Shown in pieces: positions 28,342-37,695 of a stretch of DNA of 64,000 bases. The position numbers and the translations under genes were made by a program. The DNA comes from Pseudophaeobacter sp965641885 (GTDB lineage: Bacteria > Pseudomonadota > Alphaproteobacteria > Rhodobacterales > Rhodobacteraceae): positions 1,736,001-1,800,000 of the forward strand of contig OZ282574.1 in assembly GCA_965641885.1 (NCBI GenBank). The letters run 5' to 3'. Under the pieces are notes generated by a model. It ran no database searches and was not told the DNA's origin. It saw nothing but the letters and a program-made list of their open reading frames with translations. The stretch's first letter is position 1; every line of letters begins with the position of its first letter.

Positions 28342-28873
28342 CGCAGCTCCTGGGCCTGGCCACTCAAGTGGGGGGCTGCATTTGGCTGTTGCATGGCGCA
28401 TGACCTGCCTCTTTTGAAAGACAGCCATGTTCAGTTTGACGCCAAAAATCTGTTTCCACTTTGGGAGTCTGAAACTGGTAAGGTAATTTCCGTAACGCTA
28501 TGAAGCTGTAACGTTATTCCCATTCTGGAAAGCAACGTGCTCATCTCGGCGCTATTTTCCGGTTCCGGCCTACACATGATCCCTCCAAAACTGCACATAT
28601 TGGCCGATATTGAACTGATGAGACCCGTGTAACCTTGTTTTAGGGGCGTTTCAGAAGGGTAGGGGAGTTTGCAACGGGAAGTGTCCCGAAATCGTCGCCT
28701 CAGCCTATGCGAGCCATTTTGATAGGGATTGAAAGACAAAACCCTCTGGGGGATTACGGCCTTAAAATCCTCTTTAATGCCCTTTTAAATATGGCTCCAT
28801 CCGGCATCTTCCGGCATCTTCCGGGTTCATCCGGTGTCTTCCGGTTACTGCAATATCAAGTGTCTCCTAACAG
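28327..28873 (+). repeat. ~540-bp direct repeat, right copy
   Basis: Partner of 17903-18438. Its first bases overlap the end of the family-A repeat. At 28873 it runs on without interruption into further GGGACACTT-bearing sequence, so this copy shows the state before IS3 insertion or deletion on the other side. Confidence 0.85.
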
Positions 28874-29045
28874 GGACTGTAGCGGGACACTTCCGTTTGC
28901 AGTACGGGACACTTCCCATTGCCGCAACTTGTTTTGAGCGAGTTCCCAGCGTCCTATGCCGGAACCGGACCCGTTGCTGCTCGCCTTTGGTGCCAATTTC
29001 GGTGTGATTTTGGGACACTTCGCATTGCAGTACGGGACATTTACC
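28675..29045. repeat. Array of GGGACACTT motifs, possible transposase- or Rep-binding sites
   Basis: Five occurrences: CGGGAAGTGTCCCG at 28675-28688 (inverted form), GCGGGACACTTCC at 28882, ACGGGACACTTCCC at 28904, TGGGACACTTCGC at 29011 and ACGGGACATTTACC at 29032. Several are followed or preceded by a TTGCA block. Such repeated sites are seen at IS21-family ends and in plasmid iterons; no matching transposase or Rep gene is here. The rest of the interval up to 29302 has no gene. Confidence 0.5.
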
Positions 29046-29302
29046 GTTTCAAATCCGTTCAGATGGCTGCTCAAACCGTTTAAAAAATCCCGCTGGGGAG
29101 GTCTCTAAATGTCGTTTAAAGGCGTTTTGAAGAGGATCGGCGCCATATCTATGGGCGTATCCTTCAATGCCTCCCAGCACTAAGCTTCAATTTGGGCCAA
29201 CGCCCGCTTCCAGCCCAAAACAGCCCCACGCACGCGTGGTCAGCTCCAGCGGCTGCGCTTACAGGAAGGGCGGGGAGCGGACTTGCGCTGCGGTGAGCGT
29301 CA

Positions 29303-30097
29303 ATGACCGATAAGGGAATAAAGTTGGTCAAGTTTCCACGACTATCTTTAAGTTGCGGATATGATAGAGTAATGAGAACGGGACTAACGAATGATGTGCA
29401 GATGAACCGTGAATATTCCGAGCAGGGAACTTTTCTTTTCCAATCGCTTCTAAGCGCTCAAGACCTTGCGCCGATTTGCTCTGCCATTCTTGGTATGATC
29501 AAAGAGTATGTTCCAGAGGCGAACTCGATTCAGAATCCTGAATGGGTTCGGTTTGCCAGTGACAATCCCGATATTGTGAGTGCAGTATACAACAAGCTGC
29601 AAGACCACCCTGCGCTGTTAAAACTTGGCCAAACCCCAAGCATCACAAACGTTATCAAGTCTTTGATCGACGCACCTGTGATCTACCACAAAATCCCACT
29701 TCGAATTGATGTTCCCTTTGAAAGCAAAGAGTTAGCATTTTGGCATCAGGATGATTTTTATGTGCAGGGAAACAAAAGTGAGGTCACGCTATGGATTCCA
29801 CTACAGGACACCTTTGCCCACACTGGAGCGTTGTCGGTCATGAAAGGTAGCCATCTGGGCGGGGCAATTCCGCATTCTTACAAGGTCGGAAAAAAATCCT
29901 TACCTGTGGGGGTGTTTGATGCCCCTGTAAACATCGTTGAAATGAACAAGGGCGATGTTCTCTTTTTCAGCTCATACCTCATTCATTCTTCTAATATGAA
30001 TATTTCGGATCAAATACGATATTCGATCCAACTGCGCTATTCTGCGGCTTCCGCGGGTGAGCAATCGAGCCTAATGAAGGGATTCACCCATGTCTAA
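29303..30097 (+). CDS. Phytanoyl-CoA dioxygenase (PhyH) family protein
   Basis: 264 residues. The non-heme iron site is visible: HxD in FWHQDDFYVQGN, the distal His in LIHSSNMN, and the 2-oxoglutarate Arg in RYSIQLRYS. LWIPLQDTFAHTGALSVMKG is the typical PhyH strand pair. It would hydroxylate or otherwise oxidise a small molecule or glycan using Fe(II), O2 and 2-oxoglutarate; substrate unknown. The first ATG (29303) is used here; ATG at 29372 would remove a non-conserved N-terminus and may be the true start. It overlaps the next gene by 8 bases, so the two are translated together. Confidence 0.8.
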   Translation: MTDKGIKLVKFPRLSLSCGYDRVMRTGLTNDVQMNREYSEQGTFLFQSLLSAQDLAPICSAILGMIKEYVPEANSIQNPEWVRFASDNPDIVSAVYNKLQDHPALLKLGQTPSITNVIKSLIDAPVIYHKIPLRIDVPFESKELAFWHQDDFYVQGNKSEVTLWIPLQDTFAHTGALSVMKGSHLGGAIPHSYKVGKKSLPVGVFDAPVNIVEMNKGDVLFFSSYLIHSSNMNISDQIRYSIQLRYSAASAGEQSSLMKGFTHV

Positions 30098-30860
30098 TTC
30101 TGACGTCAAACACAGTCGCGAGCCGCTTAACCAATCCAAAAACGATCTGGATCAGTTTTCTGCTATGGAAGATTTATTCCAATCCGAAACGGACAGTCTG
30201 GTGAACCGGTTGGATGCTTTCCCCAAATACGCATCGCGCCAATCAATAGCAAAATTCCTGACAAAGTATGAGATTTTTCGGAAAATCCTGCATGTAAATG
30301 GGTCTATTATTGAAGGGGGTGTTTTGCACGGTGGCGGGACTTTGGGCTGGGCAAAGCTGTCGTCCATTCTTGAACCCACAAATCATACCCGAAAAATTAT
30401 CGGCTTTGATACGTTTGGCGGATTTCCATCAGTGGATGAGAAAGATCTCGTTGGAAATGATGGGACATTAACGAAAGTTGGTGAGCTCAAGGGATCCGGG
30501 CGTGACAGTGTTGACGAAGCCGTCCGGGTCTATGACTTGAATCGTCCGCTAAGTCACATACCTAAAGTGGAATTAGTTCAAGGGGATATCGCCGAAACAG
30601 CGCCGGCTTATCTGGAAGAAAATCCACATCTGGTGGTCAGTCTTTTGTACCTTGATGTCGACTTGTACGAGCCAACCAAGGTTCTTCTGGAAACCTTTTT
30701 GCCGCGCATGCCAAAGGGGGCAATTGTCGTCTTTGACGAATTGAATGCAAAGATGTTTCCGGGTGAGACAGTCGCAGTGGACGAAGTCATGGGATTGCGT
30801 GACATAAACATCCAAAGGTTTCCATTTGATTCATATGTTTCTTACGCCGTCTTGGATTGA
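30090..30860 (+). CDS. TylF/MycF-type O-methyltransferase
   Basis: 256 residues. SAM-binding region EGGVLHGGGTLGWAKLSSI, then KIIGFDTFGGFPSVDEKD, and the metal-site block LLYLDVDLYEPTKVLLE with GAIVVFDELN, as in TylF/macrocin O-methyltransferases, which methylate sugar hydroxyls with a divalent metal. ATG is preceded by AAGGGA inside the end of the PhyH gene. Pairing with a dioxygenase suggests tailoring of a sugar on a surface glycan or small metabolite. No glycosyltransferase is adjacent. Confidence 0.8.
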   Translation: MSNSDVKHSREPLNQSKNDLDQFSAMEDLFQSETDSLVNRLDAFPKYASRQSIAKFLTKYEIFRKILHVNGSIIEGGVLHGGGTLGWAKLSSILEPTNHTRKIIGFDTFGGFPSVDEKDLVGNDGTLTKVGELKGSGRDSVDEAVRVYDLNRPLSHIPKVELVQGDIAETAPAYLEENPHLVVSLLYLDVDLYEPTKVLLETFLPRMPKGAIVVFDELNAKMFPGETVAVDEVMGLRDINIQRFPFDSYVSYAVLD

Positions 30861-31780
30861 TAAAGTGCACTAATTGCTCTGCAGTAAATGTCATGGCGAA
30901 CTAAGACTAATTTTTTGCTGCTTTGCATCGTGGCCTCCTGTCCCAGCGGTGCGCATCGATTTGCCCGCCAGTAGCGAAAACGTCCTTATCCGCTTTTCGG
31001 TTAAAATTGCAGCCACGGTGACATTGGGTATAAGGGCTTAAATTTGACATTCGCTGCGACGGGCGCCAAAGACTCCTATGGGCCGTTTAGGCCCATAGCA
31101 CCAATCCGAAACATCGACTTTGCAAATGTCACAAACTGCGCATAGCGGACAAACAAGTCTGTTTTAGCCACGAACAGAAGTGATCATGCAATGTGGCTGG
31201 TTTTTTCCCCATTGCATGACTGTTGTCCGAAGGCCTTCTTTCGCCAGCAATTGCCTCCTTTCCAGGTGCAGAGTTTGCCTGAGGATAGTCTTTTGCCAAC
31301 GGCTCAATCTGTCGCCGCATTTTCCGATCCAGGGGCATGAGGTATTTGTGCCGTTTGAGGTGGATCCGGGGAAACTGCTCGACCCCAAGCAACTGGGTAG
31401 GTCATGACAAGGCGCTTGATGCGCAGGCTCATGCTGCTGCCGCTGTACCGGGACACAGATATCTGCAGGCAAGAGGGGCTTGGGGAGCCCCCAGCGACGC
31501 ATCCACAGTGTCGCTGGGGTAGCCGACCTTCGCTGTGGTCACAAACATCACGAGCACTCAAGACGAAAGCCGCCATTCGCCGGTGGCGGTAACCGTGCAT
31601 CTCACCATTGCTTTGAAAAATGCATCACGGCAATCTGCACATGATACTTTCGGGCAGCCATCTTTGAGCGCTTCCGACAAGCCAGAAAAGTCAAGCGGTC
31701 GCTTCTACAACTTAGGCTGATGTTCGTCCTGCCAAGTGCAAGGGCGGTCTCTAACGGCCATAAAAATAAAGGAAATCTAG
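30861..31780. other. 920-bp intergenic region with repeat fragments, no gene recognised
   Basis: A family-A fragment (GACTTTGCAAATGTCACAAA) lies at about 31115. The stretch 31180-31600 has overlapping open frames on both strands, none with recognisable protein character; it may be decayed mobile DNA. A GTG gene starts at 31781. Confidence 0.4.
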
Positions 31781-32806
31781 GTGCAGGAACTAGTAGAGCG
31801 TGCGTTGGACTATGCTGTAGACGAGAGCCGATATCTAAGTAGACTAAACTCCCACCCCAATTTAGCAAATTTGGGCTGCGTGCCTAAAAACATGCAAGAG
31901 ATTTCAAACGATCAAAAACCATGGTTTTGTCATGGGTTGGCCTTCCGAATGGCCACGTACTCTGACAGTTCTGACTATCTCTTCCATCGCTGGGAACGAT
32001 TGTTAGAAGGCGCCAAAACGGCAGAGGGCTGGACTAACGAATATGCGGAGTGGGGCCAACCGAATGATCATTGGGCGAAAAGGTGGGATAGATTTTACCA
32101 GTTTTTATGGCTTCTCCAGTGCTATGAATACCTGTCAGAATGCGCTCATGTGGTCTCATTCCCACTGTCCGGAAGGGTGAGAAAACCTGATCTGCACGTT
32201 GTCCGGGCTGACGGAACAGAAATGTTTGTCGAGTGCTATTTTTATACGAAATGGTGGGCTTACGAGCACTTCATAGAAGACCTCCTTGGAGTGTTCGACG
32301 GAAATTTGACAGTCAAGCGGACGCACAACATTGCCTTCACTTCCGATGAAAATCCAATGTCGGGAAACAACGATAAACCATTTGTCAAAATGCTTTCCGC
32401 GCTTGAGAAGAGTTTAAGACCAGAAAAATTAGATGCCTAGCGAGCTGCTGCAGTAGGCCCTTCACCTCAGCTAGTATGCAAGATCGGTGCGTTTTCGGTT
32501 TGGATCGAAGGTTCCGGTGATTATCAACCAAGCCATAATGCTCATGGTGATCCTTCTGGCTCATGGGAAGTTTTTGAGAAAGAGATTATGCAAGCAAAGA
32601 GGGATAGTAATGGTCTGAGTGATCATCACCCCAATTTAGTGATGGTGAATGGGTTGGGACTTGATTTTCAAGCGAGTTTTCATGAAGGGCAACAAGTCTC
32701 TTCAATGCCAGATTCTCTAGACGAAATTCGGATCTACAGGTGCGGAATTAACGAAAGTGTAAAGGCTTGTGGCCCGCCTCGGCGATACCATCGATGTCCG
32801 CATTGA
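31781..32806 (+). pseudogene. Unknown protein split by an in-frame amber codon
   Basis: A GTG start after AAGGAAAT gives 219 residues to TAG at 32438-32440. The same frame then stays open to 32806 and looks coding (CKIGAFSVWIEGSGDYQPS, HGDPSGSWEVFEKEIMQAKR, HHPNLVMVNGLGLDF), giving a ~340-residue protein if read through. The segment RKPDLHVVRADGTEMFVECYF resembles the PD-(D/E)xK nuclease pattern (Asp, then E-x-Y in place of E-x-K), weakly. No family was recognised. The last ~15 codons run into a repeat, so the native C-terminus may also be lost. Most likely a decaying gene; amber readthrough is possible. Confidence 0.55.
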
Positions 32807-33115
32807 CTGGCCTCAGCGCAGCATCAAAGACAGCCGGAGGAGGTCTGCTCTGGGCCGTTCGTGTCGATCCACACGAGGGGCGGATTCCGGTCATTCGCCG
32901 CGCAATACTCTGATGTCGGCTTTGCGGGACGTTGATCTAATTTCGGGTTTGAAGGCCTACAAAACTGCTCAGCTACTCCCAAATAGCCTCAGGTATTGCT
33001 TCACAAAGTCGGTCGAGAGAATTCGGAGAATAGGGTGTCAAGCGTTCCGCAAGCCCCAGATGGGGGAAGGATCAATACTCGCTTATGCGGTACAGCTATT
33101 AACCATTTTGCCGAT
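32807..33115. repeat. Intergenic with family-B repeat fragment
   Basis: GGGCCGTTCGTGTCGATCCA and CACGAGGGGCGGATTCCGG (about 32855-32900) match family B at 2630-2670. The rest shows no gene. Confidence 0.5.
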
Positions 33116-33709
33116 CTACTTCTTGGCCTCAAATTTTTCCCAAACATACATGCGCCCTTTCTGGCGCGCGTCAGCTAACCAGAGCTTCTTTCGGACGTCC
33201 GGAAGTTCAAGTGAGCGATATTTCCCCCCAGAGAACTTTGGCCAGTCAATGGCCAAACCGAGTTTGACCATTTCAGCTGAGAGGTCGCGACCATCTTCCA
33301 GATGGCATTTTGCTACAGTGCGACCGTGAGTGTCTTGGTCGGTCACTTCTGCATGCACTATCTGGCCTTTGCATAAAGAAACCAGAGCCCATTTGGCTTT
33401 CTTTCCATAAGGATGGTTCATCTCTGGCGCATCGACGCCAAATAGGCGAACCTGGGTTTTTTTGATAACCAAAGTGTCGCCATCAACCACGTAAGCAGAA
33501 CCTTGCAGGACTGACTTGGTTGGCTCACTTGTAACTTTCGCGGCATCAAATGGTTCAGGCTCCGCCTCAGCTCTTTGGCGTGTCGCTGGCCGGCTTTGAG
33601 GTGGGTAGTCTGATCGGCTCGGTGGTGTGTAATCACTGTAAGTGTTTTTGCTGCGAAGAGCATAGATCAAGACGCCGACAAAAAGAAGAATTAGTATCAC
33701 AATTTCCAA
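33116..33709 (-). CDS. Membrane-anchored thermonuclease (SNase family)
   Basis: 197 residues. One N-terminal membrane helix (IVILILLFVGVLIYAL, residues 3-18) is followed by a Pro/Arg-rich linker to about residue 65. Then comes the staphylococcal-nuclease core: YVVDGDTLVIKKTQVRLFGV, DAPEMNHPYGKKAK, DQDTHGRTVAKCHLEDGRDL, MVKLGLAI. Active-site residues (Asp in DGDT, Arg in RLFGVDAPE, Glu, Arg in GRTVA) are present. It would cut DNA or RNA with Ca2+, probably on the outer face of the inner membrane. It stands alone. Confidence 0.85.
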   Translation of the reverse strand: MEIVILILLFVGVLIYALRSKNTYSDYTPPSRSDYPPQSRPATRQRAEAEPEPFDAAKVTSEPTKSVLQGSAYVVDGDTLVIKKTQVRLFGVDAPEMNHPYGKKAKWALVSLCKGQIVHAEVTDQDTHGRTVAKCHLEDGRDLSAEMVKLGLAIDWPKFSGGKYRSLELPDVRKKLWLADARQKGRMYVWEKFEAKK

Positions 33710-34077
33710 TTAATGAAGCCTTGCTGAATTCAAACGATGGGTTTGAACATGAAGACGAAACAATATGCCTTCTCCATTTCTTCAGATAACATTGGCTCAG
33801 CAGAAAAGTGTTGTCCGGTTAGTGCGTAAGGCACTGTTGTTTCTGTAGTCAAAGGCATCTGTGTCCGTATCAATTTCTTATGCAACAGGCGCTCGCGAAG
33901 GTCTGCTATTACTTCACGGGGTATTCGGCGTCATGGCTGCTTCAGGCTGACAGCTGCCAACCGCGACCGGGTTGACCGTCGCCCAGGCGGAGGATCATGG
34001 CGCTGCATTGCCGCAAGGCAGCTATGAGCCCATGTTGCAGGATGCTGCGCCGGGCACGAATGTCCGCAATTTTGCGG
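33710..34077. other. Intergenic, no gene recognised
   Basis: Contains degenerate repeat-like text (GGCTGACAGCTGCCAACCGC near 33948) of the Roseobacter intergenic type. No coding signal. Confidence 0.4.
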
Positions 34078-34587
34078 TTACACATTGCCAACAACATGTG
34101 CGACAATTGCTGCACCCACGGTTGCCGCAGCAGCGTTTCGGCTGGCAAAACTGGCTTCCGTTTCAGTCATAAACAGTGCTGCAACAATCGGCTCCCTGTT
34201 CGGAGGATAAATCACCGCAACAATGGACCTCGATCCATGTCCGCCTGCACCTGTGCGATCATCTATCGACCAAGTTGGGGGAAGTGCAGCGCGAAACAGC
34301 CCATCGGCTACGCTATGATGAGACAACCATTCTCGTAAGGTTGCCAGCGAGGTCGAAGAAAGAGTGTCGGCCAGCAGCAGGTTTTCAACGGAAAGCCCAA
34401 TCGCGAGAGGCGTTGTGGTGTCTCGTAGGTCACCCGGAATTGCCTGGTTCAGTTCGGTTTCCCATCGGTCCAATCGCGTCACGCGATCACCGTTGGATTG
34501 CAAGAAAGCTGTCAGCCCTTCGGGACCGCCAAGCTCTGCAAGGACGATGTTTGCAGCGGTATTATCGCTTACGGGCCGCTCTTGGGG
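34078..34587 (-). pseudogene. Class A beta-lactamase (CARB/PSE-like), N-terminal part lost
   Basis: About 170 residues remain. Present: the SDN loop (PVSDNTAANIVLAELGGPEG), the omega-loop Glu (RLDRWETELNQA then PGDLRDTTTP), and the third box as DRTGAGGHGSRS, with Arg-Thr-Gly in place of Lys-Thr-Gly as in carbenicillinases. The C-terminal helix is complete. Absent: signal peptide and the SxxK catalytic serine helix, because the frame hits a stop at 34588 just before the SDN block. It cannot hydrolyse beta-lactams as it stands. The rhomboid gene's 3' end lies 14 bp away. Confidence 0.8.
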
Positions 34588-34601
34588 CTAGTTCTAGTTT
34601 G

Positions 34602-35201
34602 TCATCTTCGCTCGACGTTGGTCATCCGGGGTGCATGCACGTGAGTGCGAACAAGTACAGCGGCTGTCGCACCTGCTAAAGCGCCAAAAAGGTGGGATTC
34701 CCAAGAAACGCCAGGTTGGCCAGGCAACAAACCCCAGATTATAGAGCCGTAAAGTAGGCCAACCAATAATGAGACCCCAAGCGCTATGGGCGATCGATCT
34801 ACTAGGCCGCGTACAACAAGAAAGCCGAACCATCCAAACACCAGACCAGATGCACCGACATGGATGGCGGGGCTTCCAAACAGCCAGACTAACCCGCCGC
34901 CCAAAACGACGACGATACCGTTTATGGCCAATAAAGCTCGGGTGGCCGTTACCGCCAGGAGAGCACCCAGCAAAAGAAGCGGGGGCGTGTTGGCCATGAG
35001 GTGGCTGAAACTGCCGTGCAGTATTGGCATGCCAAGGATACCATCTAGTCCGGCAGTTTGCCTTGGGATCAGACCAAATGTGGAGTTTAATTGATAACCC
35101 ATCGCCCAGTTAAGCGCTTGTGCCGCCCAGATTACAGCGACGAAGACAGCTAAAGCTGACAACCTCGCCAAAACAACTCTTTTGTTTTTGTGGTCAATCA
35201 T
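34602..35201 (-). CDS. Rhomboid-family intramembrane serine protease
   Basis: 199 residues, about six membrane helices. HGSFSHLMANTPPLLLLGAL carries the conserved His/Asn helix, HVGASGLVFGWFGFLVVRG the GxSG catalytic serine, and VSWESHLFGALAGATAAVL the catalytic His. It would cleave a single-pass membrane protein within the bilayer; substrate unknown. The short C-terminus (LVRTHVHAPRMTNVERR) ends close to the beta-lactamase remnant. The next gene upstream points away. Confidence 0.85.
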   Translation of the reverse strand: MIDHKNKRVVLARLSALAVFVAVIWAAQALNWAMGYQLNSTFGLIPRQTAGLDGILGMPILHGSFSHLMANTPPLLLLGALLAVTATRALLAINGIVVVLGGGLVWLFGSPAIHVGASGLVFGWFGFLVVRGLVDRSPIALGVSLLVGLLYGSIIWGLLPGQPGVSWESHLFGALAGATAAVLVRTHVHAPRMTNVERR

Positions 35202-35462
35202 GTGCTGACCTTAGGCCGCGCAAATAAACATGCAAGATCTCCTGAGAATTCACTGGTGCCGACACGTTAACAAAGGCTGCCTTGGAGAAGCGGCACTGCG
35301 GCATCGGAAACTTGATCACTGTTTCCTATGGGCCGTTCGCGGCAACATTTTTTTGGGGGGGGATTACCCTCGCGGGCATCAGGCATTATGCAAACACGCG
35401 ATGGCGACAACAGGCCATAGCTGCTAACCACAGGGCAAAATCACCCAAGAAAGAATTTCACG

Positions 35463-35792
35463 ATGATCCAGCCAACTGCTTCGTTCAAGGGCAATCTACA
35501 ACTTTTGCCATCAATCGATGGCCTTGCTCGTATTGAACTTATTGACCCAAATGGCAACATTGCCGCTTCGATTGAAAACCAGTCGGGCAAGCAGGGGTCA
35601 CTCGCGGTTTATCAGTATCTTCACCAGGTTTTTGGTGCTGTCGATGTTGAGGCTGCGGCGCATGGCCTTGCCGTTTTTGCCGAGCACACGGTGGATGCAA
35701 AGAACCGCCCTGGCGCGCACCCGAACATCGACCTCTTACTGGATATCGTCAACGGCGGTGCTTCTTTGGACGCCCGGCTTGTTGCCGTCTGA
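35463..35792 (+). CDS. DUF2322-like small protein
   Basis: 109 residues. The pattern IDGLARIELIDPNGNIAASI, ENQSGKQGSLAVYQYLHQVF, AEHTVDAKNRPGAHPNIDLL fits the DUF2322 family as I remember it; function unknown. Cytoplasmic, no membrane segment. The ATG follows a weak AAAGAA. It is followed 210 bp later by the ArsC-like gene in the same direction. Confidence 0.7.
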   Translation: MIQPTASFKGNLQLLPSIDGLARIELIDPNGNIAASIENQSGKQGSLAVYQYLHQVFGAVDVEAAAHGLAVFAEHTVDAKNRPGAHPNIDLLLDIVNGGASLDARLVAV

Positions 35793-36001
35793 TGAGGTAA
35801 TCCAGTCTCCAAGACTCCCTGTTGGCGGCACGTCTCATTGTGTCTGCCCACACTAGCTACGCATACTGAGGTGCATAAATTGGGCGCCACCTGCAATACT
35901 AGGATACAGGAAGAATCTAGCGCAGCCGGATGCGATTGAGCGGTTGTGCCCAGCGGCTTGATGCATGAGGTTGAATGACCAACGCCAAAGGAGTTACGGA
36001 T

Positions 36002-36331
36002 ATGATGATCTATGGATTGAGCACCTGCCCAATTTGCCAAAGGGCGCGTAAGGCTTTGGAGGCAGAGGGAAAGAACGTCAGTTTCAGAGATGTCCGGGCA
36101 GAACCTCTGAGCGAGGCGGAATTGGCCGAGCTGATTGTAGAGTTCGGGGACCGGTTAGTGGATCGAAAGTCTAATGACTATCGAGCACTCAATGATTGGT
36201 TGAAAAATTCGGAAACAGAGGCACAAATTTCGGCTCGGCCGAAGGTGATGGCTCGACCAGTGATCCGCGATGGGGATGTGCTTTACCTGGGCTGGGATGA
36301 TGCTGTTCAGGCAGTCTTGCTTCCGGCCTGA
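36002..36331 (+). CDS. ArsC/Spx-family thioredoxin-fold protein
   Basis: 109 residues from the ATG 8 bases after AAAGGAG. MMIYGLSTCPICQRARKALE holds a CxxC at residues 9-12; SARPKVMARPVIRDGDVLYLG is the ArsC/YffB-type substrate loop and tail. Family members reduce arsenate or act as glutathione/thioredoxin-linked reductases or Spx-like adaptors. The loop Arg of ArsC (in RPxxM/RP-V) is present, but there is no ars operon, so the role is open. Confidence 0.8.
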   Translation: MMIYGLSTCPICQRARKALEAEGKNVSFRDVRAEPLSEAELAELIVEFGDRLVDRKSNDYRALNDWLKNSETEAQISARPKVMARPVIRDGDVLYLGWDDAVQAVLLPA

Positions 36332-36457
36332 AGACCTCTGGACCAAATTGCAGGTTTACCAAGCTGAAATACTGCCTAAGTCGCGAGTGACCGACTGGTG
36401 GATAACACTGCGAAGCGTCGGGCAGCAGCTCGATCAGCTGATGCGGTGGCTGACCCT

Positions 36458-36664
36458 TTATGATGATCTTGCGCAGGCCATCGACCGTCATCTTGGATGT
36501 TTCACCCTGATCGACGCGACCGATCTGCGCGAGGTGCGAAAACGCGGCAATCGTGGCATGCCCACAATGGGCAATGCGGCGGTTGGGCGTAAAGAAATCC
36601 AACCGAAAACCTGCATCGGGTGAGGATGAGACGAAGGCCGTTTCCGACAATCCGATTTTCGTGG
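36458..36664 (-). pseudogene. phzF-family gene fragment
   Basis: About 207 bases match 48250-48460, the middle N-terminal part of the PhzF gene (IGLSETAFVSSS, LDFFTPNRRIAHCGHATIAA). Start and C-terminal two-thirds are missing. It is joined directly to a lysR fragment, the intervening ~490 bp of the intact locus being deleted. Confidence 0.8.
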
Positions 36665-37340
36665 CGAGGCCACCAGGCTGGGCGCTGCAGAGGCCACAGT
36701 GCTGTCGCTGCCGTCGTCGCTTGCCATGAAGTGGTTGGTGCCTGCCATGGCGCGGGCGCAAGAACGCGGGCTGGCTATGACGCTGGATATTGATGATCGG
36801 TTGGTGGAACTGGGTCAAACCGGAAGGCCGCACGCGGCGATCCGGTTTGGGACGGGTCCCTATCCGGGGTTGCACACGGCCCTGTTGTCAAAGTGTCATG
36901 TCATGCCTGTGACGCACGCAAGATTGGCGTCGTCTTTGAGGCCGAAAGCCGGGAGAAAGACCGTTCTTTTGCGCGACATCACGGCCGAGCAAGATGGAAC
37001 GTCGGTCACATGGTTGGACTATCTGGGCGATGATTTTGACGCGACTCGGTTTGACATGAGCATGACCTTTGGTCGATCAGATCTTGTGTTGCAGGCCGCT
37101 ATTGCGGGTGTCGGGCATGCCTTGGGGCGCACGTTGCTGGTGGAAAACGATCTGGATGCGGGCCTTGTTTTGCTTTCCGCGCCGATGGTTGCCATCAAGT
37201 CTCGATATTGGCTCGTGACCACCGCGGACTTCGCAGCGACCAAAGCCTATGCAGGGCTGGCGAAATGGCTACAAGCAGAGGTGCGGCGCAGCAAGGCCAC
37301 GCTAGATGCGCATTGGGCTGCGTTGAGCAGCCCCACATGA
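36665..37340 (+). pseudogene. LysR regulator fragment lacking the HTH
   Basis: Nearly the same sequence as 48950-49623: the effector domain (LPSSLAMKWLVPAMARAQER, AAIRFGTGPYPGLH, TFGRSDLVLQAAIAGVGHAL) is complete. The ~90-residue DNA-binding N-terminus is missing. A few substitutions (for example RLVELGQTGR against RLAALGQTGM) show divergence since duplication. It cannot bind DNA on its own. Confidence 0.8.
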
Positions 37341-37402
37341 GTGGTCCAGTTTGGAAGTTAGTGCAAAATTGGTCTTTGGTCTATCGGGGCGATGGCTTCT
37401 GG
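37338..37402 (-). mobile_element. IS3 right-end remnant
   Basis: TGAGTGGTCCAGTTTGGAAG followed by TTAGTGCAAAATTGGTCTTT matches the terminal part of the IS that ends at 1297. Only the end survives; its first bases supply the lysR fragment's TGA stop. Confidence 0.7.
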
Positions 37403-37404
37403 CT

Positions 37405-37640
37405 CGTTTGGGCTTTGTTGCATAAATCGTCGGATGGAATTCACTGTATGAATCTAGCGTGACAACTGGACAGAAAAAGCAATTGAGCCTCTACCAAGTA
37501 TAGGACTTCGAATTGGTCATCCTATAATGACAGCTTAAAGCAACGCGGAACGTTGTCGACCTGATTTAACCCTGGGATGGTTTGGACGCCTCCACCGAGC
37601 TGCAGGCGCCGATGGCAGCTATACGCAGATTGCGACCTTG
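37405..37640 (+). mobile_element. IS5-like element remnant
   Basis: Begins with the terminal-repeat-like GGGCTTTGTTGCATAAATCG. About 120 bp on, the translation YNDSLKQRGTLST resembles the N-terminus of IS5-group transposases (YNxALKQRGSLT). A stop and a frame change follow, so only a decayed 5' part remains. Confidence 0.6.
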
Positions 37641-37695
37641 TCAAAGCCAGTTCGGCCGGGTGTATTGGCGATCACGAATGGCTCAAACCTGCTGT

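Noticed and set aside
31180..31600. Overlapping open frames on both strands suggesting a decayed transposase
   Set aside because: No catalytic motif or terminal repeat could be recognised.
35202..35462. Possible short gene with a G9 run before DUF2322
   Set aside because: Only repeat-like text; no coding signal.
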